Below, in pieces: positions 1-5,030 of a stretch of 5,453 nucleotides of DNA. The position numbers were made by a program, and so were the translations under genes. How positions within the stretch are numbered: the first letter of the stretch is position 1; every line of letters begins with the position of its first letter. The stretch spans positions 1 to 5,453 of the forward strand of contig CAJWER010000207.1 of NCBI GenBank assembly GCA_913030785.1, in the 5' to 3' direction. The notes beneath the pieces are model-generated. The model saw only the letters and a list, made by a program, of their open reading frames with translations, was not told the DNA's origin and did not search any database. This stretch comes from an uncultured Chloroflexota bacterium. Its GTDB lineage: Bacteria; Chloroflexota; Dehalococcoidia; Lucifugimonadales; CAJWER01.

Positions 1-2
1 AT

Positions 3-659
3 ATCTGCGTCAATTACCGCTCCCATCCCGAAGAAGCCGTAGCAGTGGCCGCGGAAATTCAGGCCCTGGGCCGCCGCGCCATCGTCGTCGGCTGCGATGT
101 CTCCGACCGCCCGGCGGTCGATGCGATGGTCGCCCAGGTGCTAACCAGCTTCGGGCGTCTGGACATTCTTGTCAACGACGCCGGGTACAACAAATGGATT
201 CCCTTCGACGACATCGACGCTCTGACCTATGCTGACTGGAACAAACTCATCGACGTCAATCTTACAGGCCCAATGCTGACCATCAAGGCCGCCTCGCGAC
301 CGATGAAGGCCCAGGGCGGCGGCCGCATAGTGAACATCTCCTCCGTGGCCGGAATTGCCCCCACGGGCTCGTCCATCGGCTACGCGGTGGCGAAGTCCGG
401 GCTGATCCATCTAACGAAGTGCATGGCCGTTGGCCTGGCGCCAGATATTCTGGTCAACTGCATATCGCCGGGATACCTGGAGGGGACAAAGATGTCCATG
501 AATCTGGCGCCGAAGTATCAGAAGGCTGCGGTTGAGGGGTCACTCCTCCAAAGGGCTGCAGACAAGGACGACATCGCCAGGCAGGTCGTGGCATTCTGCG
601 CCACCGACAGCATCACTGGCCAGACGCTGGCGATCGATTCCGGACGCGTGTTCCACTAG
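3..659 (+). CDS. Short-chain dehydrogenase/reductase (classical SDR, FabG-like), 5'-truncated by the window
   Basis: This is the C-terminal 218 residues of a classical SDR, a cytosolic NAD(P)H-dependent oxidoreductase; the substrate cannot be told. The frame is open to the window edge, so the first 30 or so residues with the TGxxxGIG dinucleotide motif lie upstream. The GTG at 45 is internal, because homologous sequence (VNYRSHPEEA) precedes it. Visible landmarks, counting from position 3: NYRS at 4-7, where an Arg after beta-2 usually means NADPH preference; CDVSD at 31-35; NDAG at 58-61 in place of the usual NNAG; Asn86; Ser114; and the catalytic YAVAK with Tyr127 and Lys131. SPGY follows the active site, and the C-terminus ends in ITGQTLAIDSG, the usual SDR ending. 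It ends at TAG 657-659 and is followed by an inverted-repeat element. The family call is very secure; the specific reaction is unknown. Confidence 0.95.
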   Translation: MCVNYRSHPEEAVAVAAEIQALGRRAIVVGCDVSDRPAVDAMVAQVLTSFGRLDILVNDAGYNKWIPFDDIDALTYADWNKLIDVNLTGPMLTIKAASRPMKAQGGGRIVNISSVAGIAPTGSSIGYAVAKSGLIHLTKCMAVGLAPDILVNCISPGYLEGTKMSMNLAPKYQKAAVEGSLLQRAADKDDIARQVVAFCATDSITGQTLAIDSGRVFH

Positions 660-669
660 GTTAGTAGTT

Positions 670-752
670 CACCCTCACCTCAATCCTCTCCCCAGGGAGA
701 GGATTTCAGATTTCTTCTCCACAGCGGGGAGAAGGCTAGGATGAGGGGGAGT
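670..752. repeat. REP/MITE-like intergenic inverted-repeat element
   Basis: This G/C-rich, strand-asymmetric stretch lies directly after the SDR stop. Its ends are imperfect inverted repeats: the left begins ACCCTCACCTCAATCC and the right ends GGCTAGGATGAGGGGG; over 23 aligned bases about 16 match. Inside are two hairpins: a perfect 11-bp stem at 682-692/695-705 (AATCCTCTCCC with its complement, 2-nt centre) and a 7-bp stem at 714-720/728-734 (CTTCTCC with its complement, 7-nt loop). The pattern of CCCTCACC, CTCTCCC, GGGAGAGG and GATGAGGG resembles a well-known class of short non-coding repeats found between genes in many bacteria. No transposase is present. It may fold in the SDR mRNA tail and stabilise or end the transcript, but no clear T-run follows either hairpin. 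Confidence 0.7.
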
Positions 753-814
753 TTGATAGACACTGCCGCCCGGGCAATCGGCATCGAGCCGGACTGTGGA
801 GGCATCACAAATAC

Positions 815-1834
815 ATGGGCGAGGAGACTTGTCCAGCAACAACTCAGCCAGAGGTGAGACAGTTGGTAGACCAGACGAAGCGGTACGACGTGCTGATAGC
901 GGGACAGGGCGCGGCAGCATTTTCCGCGGCCCTCTACGCGGCCCGGTATCAGATGAGCGCCATAATCGTTGGCGGCATATTCGGTGGCGAGACTGCTACC
1001 GGCGGCATTATCGAGAACTACCCGGGGTATCCGGAGATCGATGGCTTCGACTTGATGCTGAAATTCCGCGAGCAGGTCGACAAGTATGAGGTCCCTGTCA
1101 TCGAGGAGAACATAAATTCAATTGAGAGGTCGGACGACGAGTTTACCGTAACGACTGAGGGCGGCCAGACGTTCAAGGCCACCACTGCCATCCTTGCCAT
1201 AGGTCGTGAGAGGCGCAGACTCTGGCTCGACCACGAGGAGGAGTGGACCGGCCGTGGCGTGTCCTTCTGCTCGACCTGCGATGCTCCCATGCACCGCGGA
1301 AACACGGTCGCGGTTGTGGGCGGCGGCAACGCGGCCGTAGAAGGGGCGGTTTTGCTAAGCAAGTACGCCGAACAGGTCTACCTGGTCTACCGGCAGGATC
1401 AGTTTACGCGACCCGAGCCCATCAATTTGCAACTGTTAGACGCAGCGAAAAACGTCGAGCAGGTGATGGGAACCCGCGTGATGGAACTCAAGGGCGACGA
1501 CGGGCTCTCAGGTATTGTCCTCGACAATGAGGTGCGAGGATCGAAGGAGCTTGAGTTGGACGGCCTATTCATAGAGATCGGCGCCGACCCCAGGTCCGAG
1601 TTGGCTTCCAAGCTCGGAGCCGAGCTGAACGATCAGGGCGAGGTCCTAGTGGATAAGGAGATGCGCACTCAGGTCCACGGCTTGTTCGCTGCTGGCGACC
1701 TCACCAACGCCTCTGGCGACCTTAAGCAGACGATCACCGCAGCGGCCCAGGGAGCGATAGCTGCAACGGCAGCCTACTACGAGGTGAGCACACACCCGAA
1801 CGCCTGCCAGTGGCATGCCAAGGTCGAGGCCTGA
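815..1834 (+). CDS. Thioredoxin reductase-like FAD/NAD(P)-dependent disulfide oxidoreductase
   Basis: This 339-residue flavoprotein has the low-molecular-weight thioredoxin reductase layout and would pass electrons from a pyridine nucleotide through FAD to a redox-active disulfide. The N-terminal FAD site is YDVLIAGQGAAAFSAALYAAR (24-44, GxGxxA). It is followed by GGETATGGIIENYPGYPE (57-74), AIGR (128-131), the redox pair FCSTCD with Cys152 and Cys155, and a second Rossmann motif, VVGGGNAAVE (167-176). The C-terminal FAD-closing segment is GLFAAGDLTN...LKQTITAAAQGAIAA. The NADPH 2'-phosphate loop, HRRxxxR in E. coli TrxB, reads YRQDQFTR here (192-199). The ATG at 815 has GGAGG at 798-802, 12 nt upstream, which is rather far. 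An in-frame TTG at 863 has a stronger GAGGTGA at 851-857 with 5-nt spacing. It would give 323 residues starting just before the FAD motif, closer to the family norm, so the start is uncertain. No thioredoxin gene is adjacent. Confidence 0.9.
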   Translation: MGEETCPATTQPEVRQLVDQTKRYDVLIAGQGAAAFSAALYAARYQMSAIIVGGIFGGETATGGIIENYPGYPEIDGFDLMLKFREQVDKYEVPVIEENINSIERSDDEFTVTTEGGQTFKATTAILAIGRERRRLWLDHEEEWTGRGVSFCSTCDAPMHRGNTVAVVGGGNAAVEGAVLLSKYAEQVYLVYRQDQFTRPEPINLQLLDAAKNVEQVMGTRVMELKGDDGLSGIVLDNEVRGSKELELDGLFIEIGADPRSELASKLGAELNDQGEVLVDKEMRTQVHGLFAAGDLTNASGDLKQTITAAAQGAIAATAAYYEVSTHPNACQWHAKVEA

Positions 1835-1846
1835 CGCCCTTCGACC

Positions 1847-1899
1847 CAGAATACGAAAAGGCCCGACTCCGCTCTGGAGTCGGGCCTTTTCGTATTCTG
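1847..1899. terminator. Bidirectional intrinsic terminator between convergent genes
   Basis: A perfect 24-bp inverted repeat, arms 1847-1870 and 1876-1899, surrounds a 5-nt loop (GCTCT). The G/C-rich core GGCCCGACTCC with its complement is flanked by AAAA on the left and TTTT on the right. Each strand therefore reads a G/C-rich 11-bp stem followed by four Ts and an A/T-rich tail. It begins 12 nt after the stop of the reductase gene and lies 14 nt beyond the stop of the convergent minus-strand gene, so it serves both. Confidence 0.93.
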
Positions 1900-1913
1900 T
1901 GCACCGGCTCAGG

Positions 1914-3008
1914 CTATTGAGTGCAGCCTCGACCAGGTATGTCCCATACCTGCTCCACGGCGCCGTCCCGGATCCCGATGTACTGGTCCCATCGGTTGAT
2001 CATCATGTCCTGGTAGGCTGGAATCAACTTGAACTTGTCGCCTACCTTTAGCGGCATCTCGCCATCCGATTTGAGCACAATCTGGTGGTCTAGCATCTCG
2101 GCTACCGTGATATCGAGGTGACCCTCGATGGAATCGGCGCCGAGTCCAGAGAGGGCGAACAGGCCCACATCACCTATGGCCACGCCTGACCTAGGCGTGC
2201 TAATGACGGTGCCCATCACCTTGTTGGCCATCTGATAGTCTTCCATATAGTCATAGTTGGTACCGCCCAACGCGTATGTGCCGCCCTCAACCTCGGTCAC
2301 ACCGGGGATGGTGGCGGCCACGTCGATCGTAAATGTCTCGCCGCTGGAGACCATCTCCACTGCGATACCCTCGGCTTCAATGGCGTTCTTTACGTCCAAG
2401 CAAATCTGTATCGTCTGTCTGCCCACCTCGTACCGATCTTCTTCGCCCTTGTACTCCATCAGAGACTGGTGGCTCATGACGCCCCTGAAATCGACGCCAG
2501 GCAGGCTCTCCGCCAACTTCGCGATGGCGACACCCTGCTCGTTGCTCCGAACACCAGCACGGCCCATCTGCGTGTCGACCTCGATCAATACGCCGATCTT
2601 GACCCCATAGGCATCTGCTATATCGGACAGGTCCTGGACATTCTGCATGTTGTCGACGCACACCTTCATGTCTGCGCGACGGGCAAGAGCGCACATTCGG
2701 GCGATCTTGTCCTTGTGAACCACCTGATTTGGGATCAGGATATCGGTGACACCACCCTCCACCATCACTTCGGCCTCAGACAGTTTTGCGGTACATACGC
2801 CGCCAACCGTACCGCCTGCCTCTATCTGCATTTTGGCGAGCCGGGGGCTCTTGATGTTCTTGGTGTGCTGACGCATCTTGCACTCGGTATCGCGGTACGT
2901 GTCCGCGACGACCCGGAAGTTGTGCTCGACTGCATCGAGATCTACGAGGAGGCAAGGTGTCTCCAGGTCTTCGACTTGAGTGCCCGGGACCGGCCGATAG
3001 TAGTCCAT
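1914..3008 (-). CDS. D-threonine aldolase / D-serine dehydratase-family PLP protein (alanine racemase N-domain), second gene of operon
   Basis: This 364-residue protein has the fold-type III PLP architecture: an alanine-racemase-like barrel (about 15-250) and a C-terminal beta domain (about 260-360). Members cleave or dehydrate D-hydroxy amino acids or act as racemases. Family marks: TPCLLVDLDAVEHN (17-30); RQHTKNIKS (46-54), where Lys50 aligns with the PLP-Schiff-base lysine of RPHxKTHK; MQIEAGGTVGG (60-70); ILIPNQ (90-95); and EVDTQMGRAGV (143-153), which keeps the conserved Arg. Several usual sites are altered: the YEG block reads SHQSL (179-183), the GGST block reads SSGETFT (221-227), the MD after GTYAL is GG, and the C-terminal metal pair (His-x-Cys/Asp) reads Tyr332-Gln-Asp334. 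The ATG at 3008 has GGAGAG at 3014-3019 (5-nt spacing). The stop of the upstream paralogue lies 23 nt before this start, and a strong terminator follows. The family is clear; substrate, and even whether it is an aldolase, are not. Confidence 0.87.
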   Translation of the reverse strand: MDYYRPVPGTQVEDLETPCLLVDLDAVEHNFRVVADTYRDTECKMRQHTKNIKSPRLAKMQIEAGGTVGGVCTAKLSEAEVMVEGGVTDILIPNQVVHKDKIARMCALARRADMKVCVDNMQNVQDLSDIADAYGVKIGVLIEVDTQMGRAGVRSNEQGVAIAKLAESLPGVDFRGVMSHQSLMEYKGEEDRYEVGRQTIQICLDVKNAIEAEGIAVEMVSSGETFTIDVAATIPGVTEVEGGTYALGGTNYDYMEDYQMANKVMGTVISTPRSGVAIGDVGLFALSGLGADSIEGHLDITVAEMLDHQIVLKSDGEMPLKVGDKFKLIPAYQDMMINRWDQYIGIRDGAVEQVWDIPGRGCTQ

Positions 3009-3031
3009 CTATACTCTCCGTCTGTGTCAGG

Positions 3032-4138
3032 TTAGCGGTAGCGGCCCCTTGCGCCCAGTTCCCAGATTGCATCAAGTTTGCCGTTGCGTATCACGTGCAT
3101 GTAATCGTGCAGATTGACGCAGCCTTCAATGCTGTTTGGAACGAACCATACCCGGTCGCCCAGCGACAATCCATGATCGATTGATGGGTCCAGGTCGATG
3201 CCACCGTGCTCGGCGCTGAGACCCCGGACCTCGCCGCCTGGCACGGTGGGGATACCGGGATTTCCAGAGTCGCCACCGATGGCCTTGCGGCCCGCGTCAG
3301 TGATGACGTTGCCGGCCTGTGGCATCGAAGTCACGCAGGACATGATCCTGGCCGCGTTGACAAACTGCGGCCTGTACGTCCGGTAAGCCTCGTCCATCAG
3401 CGCGTACGAACCAGCCGCAACCTCGGTTACTCCGTCCATGTCTCCCGCGATCTCATAGTTGTGGGTGCCGCCGACGCTGAGTATCTCAACGTCAAGTCCG
3501 GCCTTTTCCACCTTCTCCCGAGTATCCAGAACCTGCTGGATCCACTTCTTCGACTCAGACACCAATTTGTCCCCGTCGGCCCAGATGGCGCCCTCGTAGG
3601 TCATTAGGCCCGCGAAGTAAAGGCCTTCCTCGCCCGCGATGGCATTCGCCAATTCCAACGCTGGCCGTCCCGGCGCGACACCCGTACTGTCGCGCCGCGT
3701 GTTTATCTCCACAACGACCTTGAGAGTGACGCCCGCCTCTACTGAGGCTTCTCCGAGATCACTGACGTTAGCGGCGCTATCTGCGGCAACAGTCATATTC
3801 ACGCGCCGCGCAAGTGAGCAGAGTCGGGCTATTTTCGACGGTACAGTGACCAGGTTCGCCAGGAATATGTCGTCGAAGCCAGTAGCGGCGAACACCTCGG
3901 CCTGGCCGAGCGTCGCAGTCATGATTCCGCCCACGGTGCCGCCCGCGGCAATTTGCATATGGGCTATGGCTGGGCTTCCGTGGCCCGAAACGTGGGGGCG
4001 CAGTCCGACTGGTCTGCTTCGGAAGAACGAGTGCATCGTCTCGATGTTCTGGTTCAATCCCGAAATGTCCACCACCAAGGAAGGCGTGTCGAGCGCCTCC
4101 TCGGCAGTACCGATAGGCTTAAATATGGGTCGTTCCAT
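3032..4138 (-). CDS. D-threonine aldolase / D-serine dehydratase-family paralogue lacking the PLP lysine (possible pseudoenzyme), first gene of operon
   Basis: This full-length 368-residue paralogue of the next gene shares MQIxAGGTVGG (61-71), KIARLCSLARR (102-112) and the TPSLVVDI opening (18-25). Many family signatures are intact: TYEG (180-183), SVGGTHNY (221-228), GSYALMDEAY (243-252), DAGRKA (281-286), EHG (310-312), VNLHD (341-345) and the terminal ARGR. However, RPHVKTHKS reads RPHVSGHGS (47-55): the PLP lysine is Ser51 (TCG) and the second lysine is Gly54. The conserved Arg of the RxGV strand is Ser151. The metal-binding His-x-Cys/Asp is Ser336-Ile-Glu338. I checked the lysine and metal positions at codon level, and the frame is unbroken, so this is not a decayed gene by reading-frame criteria. 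Classical PLP chemistry is unlikely. A regulatory, partner-subunit or new role is inferred. The ATG at 4138 has GAGGAA at 4145-4150 with 6-nt spacing. Confidence 0.88.
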   Translation of the reverse strand: MERPIFKPIGTAEEALDTPSLVVDISGLNQNIETMHSFFRSRPVGLRPHVSGHGSPAIAHMQIAAGGTVGGIMTATLGQAEVFAATGFDDIFLANLVTVPSKIARLCSLARRVNMTVAADSAANVSDLGEASVEAGVTLKVVVEINTRRDSTGVAPGRPALELANAIAGEEGLYFAGLMTYEGAIWADGDKLVSESKKWIQQVLDTREKVEKAGLDVEILSVGGTHNYEIAGDMDGVTEVAAGSYALMDEAYRTYRPQFVNAARIMSCVTSMPQAGNVITDAGRKAIGGDSGNPGIPTVPGGEVRGLSAEHGGIDLDPSIDHGLSLGDRVWFVPNSIEGCVNLHDYMHVIRNGKLDAIWELGARGRYR

Positions 4139-4170
4139 TAACGGTTCCTCGTGAGTGGGAAATCCCCGAA

Positions 4171-4194
4171 AGACGCCTTCTCAAGAAGGCGTCT
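4171..4194. promoter_or_regulatory. Perfect 24-bp palindrome upstream of the paralogue operon (possible operator or leader hairpin)
   Basis: AGACGCCTTCT (4171-4181) and its exact complement AGAAGGCGTCT (4184-4194) are separated by CA. The palindrome lies 32 bp upstream of the ATG of the minus-strand operon and 20 bp beyond its Shine-Dalgarno site. In the minus-strand RNA it would form a stable 10-bp stem with a 4-nt loop, followed by only three U's, so it is a weak terminator at best. Its symmetry and its position next to a candidate -10 element (4198-4203) suit a dimeric repressor site equally well. No regulator gene is in view. Confidence 0.55.
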
Positions 4195-4197
4195 AAA

Positions 4198-4226
4198 ACA
4201 ATAGCACACGGTCAATGTCGAGTCTA
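4198..4226 (-). promoter_or_regulatory. Candidate sigma-70-type promoter for the paralogue operon
   Basis: Read on the minus strand, TAGACT (4221-4226) is a 4/6 match to TTGACA and TATTGT (4198-4203) is a 4/6 match to TATAAT, with a 17-bp spacer. The predicted start, near 4191, falls inside the 24-bp palindrome at 4171-4194, which would suit an operator overlapping +1. Matches of this quality occur by chance, so this is only a candidate. Confidence 0.3.
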
Positions 4227-4411
4227 TGAGGTGCGGGTGCCAGGGCTGCGTACACTTCGGGGACTAGGCCGGCATCTGGGCATGCTCAGTTGAGATTCGC
4301 CGGGTGTGTGCAGAGCAAGGACATTATCTGCCGGCAGCAAAATGGGTGTTCCTCGTATCCCGCCATGTAATGTCGTGTTCTTTTTCTGGCAGCGGAAACG
4401 CGAGTGGCGGC
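4227..4411. other. Intergenic region without a recognised gene
   Basis: This is the middle of the 349-bp gap between the divergent genes. Apart from a 10-bp palindrome CTGCCGGCAG at 4328-4337 and a T-rich run at 4379-4386, I see no gene, RNA or repeat here. A GTG at 4404 is in frame with the downstream gene but is not favoured as its start. Confidence 0.5.
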
Positions 4412-4440
4412 TTGGCCTCCAGCATTCGCCATGTTAACAT
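4412..4440 (+). promoter_or_regulatory. Candidate promoter for the small membrane protein gene
   Basis: TTGGCC (4412-4417) and TAACAT (4435-4440), each a 4/6 match to the sigma-70 consensus, are separated by 17 bp. The -10 overlaps a 10-bp palindrome ATGTTAACAT (4431-4440). The predicted start, near 4447, coincides with a small hairpin AGCGCC-ATCAC-GGCGCT (4447-4463) in the leader, followed by the Shine-Dalgarno at 4479-4483. The candidate is weak but coherent with a gene start at 4488. Confidence 0.3.
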
Positions 4441-4487
4441 CGTGTCAGCGCCATCACGGCGCTCAGCATGATGATTGCGGAGGCGTC

Positions 4488-5018
4488 GTGGCGGTTCAAG
4501 CGGAAACCAAGGGCGAGATGGTCATGATGGACGGCGAACGCGTGGACGCCACTCTGGACCTCGTGGATAGTCGCGACGGTGACCCCGACCGCGCCGATAA
4601 TCTGGTACTAACCGAACTTCGTCTCATCCACGTCAGTTCCAATGGCCACCGGATGCAGACTTTCTTCGTTTCTATACAAGACATTACCGCGATCGATGTC
4701 TTGAGCCAGAGGAGCCTCGGACTCATCGGGTACGTTTGGGGCGCACTGGCACTGGTCGTGGCGTTGGCGGTGTGGCAAGCATGGGACAACCCCGTCGGCT
4801 CCGCCATAGCGGGCCTCGCGCTGGCCGCAATGGGTGTATATCTCGTCGTGGACCGGCTGAGATCCCCATCAAGAGTGCAGGCAAGGTTCAGGGCTAGCGA
4901 CACAGAGTTCACATACAACGTCAACGGGCCGACAGCCATAGAGGACACCTACGAGTTCGTGAACAAGCTGTTCCTGCGCAAAGAGCACTTTCGCTCAAGA
5001 ACGTTTTCGCCTCGCTAG
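4488..5018 (+). CDS. Small membrane protein with PH-like N-terminal strands and two transmembrane segments
   Basis: This 176-residue protein has no assigned function. The N-terminal half contains LVLTELRLIHV (39-49) and FFVSIQDITAIDV (59-71). That is the strand-Arg-strand then 'isl.dI..i' pattern of bacterial PH-like (bPH) domains. Two hydrophobic segments follow at about 77-96 and 103-121, joined by a short WDNP turn, giving a tight membrane hairpin. The C-terminal part, RVQARFRASDTEFTY... then DTYEFVNKLFLRK, looks like a cytoplasmic beta-then-helix end. I chose GTG 4488 because GGAGG lies at 4479-4483 (4-nt spacing). The frame extends up to GTG 4404, but the extra 28 residues (Cys/His-rich, no matching ribosome site) look non-coding and would cover the candidate promoter. 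ATG 4518 is another possible start. The gene is divergent from the paralogue operon and convergent with tsaD, leaving only 12 nt between stops. The PH-like assignment is a pattern judgement. Confidence 0.72.
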   Translation: MAVQAETKGEMVMMDGERVDATLDLVDSRDGDPDRADNLVLTELRLIHVSSNGHRMQTFFVSIQDITAIDVLSQRSLGLIGYVWGALALVVALAVWQAWDNPVGSAIAGLALAAMGVYLVVDRLRSPSRVQARFRASDTEFTYNVNGPTAIEDTYEFVNKLFLRKEHFRSRTFSPR

Positions 5019-5030
5019 ATAACAGATAAT

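Noticed and set aside
532..744. 70-residue plus-strand frame running from the SDR gene into the repeat
   Set aside because: It overlaps the SDR gene out of frame, and its tail (HPHLNPLPRER) is just the translated intergenic repeat.
753..814. Possible promoter TTGATA (753-758) for the reductase gene
   Set aside because: No acceptable -10 element lies 16-18 bp downstream, because the sequence there is G/C-rich.
2469..3035. 188-residue open frame on the plus strand
   Set aside because: It lies wholly opposite the PLP-family gene at 1914-3008, which has clear family motifs and a ribosome site. The plus-strand product shows no recognisable domain and is explained by codon bias of the gene beneath it.
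3032..4138. Possibility that the lysine-less paralogue is a pseudogene
   Set aside because: The frame is intact at full family length with a good ribosome site and most other motifs conserved. The altered residues need multiple base changes each, which does not fit simple recent decay.
4404..4487. N-terminal extension of the membrane protein from GTG 4404
   Set aside because: No good Shine-Dalgarno lies before 4404, the added residues look non-coding, and a GGAGG sits just before GTG 4488.
4496..4948. 150-residue minus-strand frame
   Set aside because: It is antisense to the membrane protein gene. It is Ser/Thr/Arg-rich with no motif, and the plus-strand reading has better hydrophobic segments and a ribosome site.
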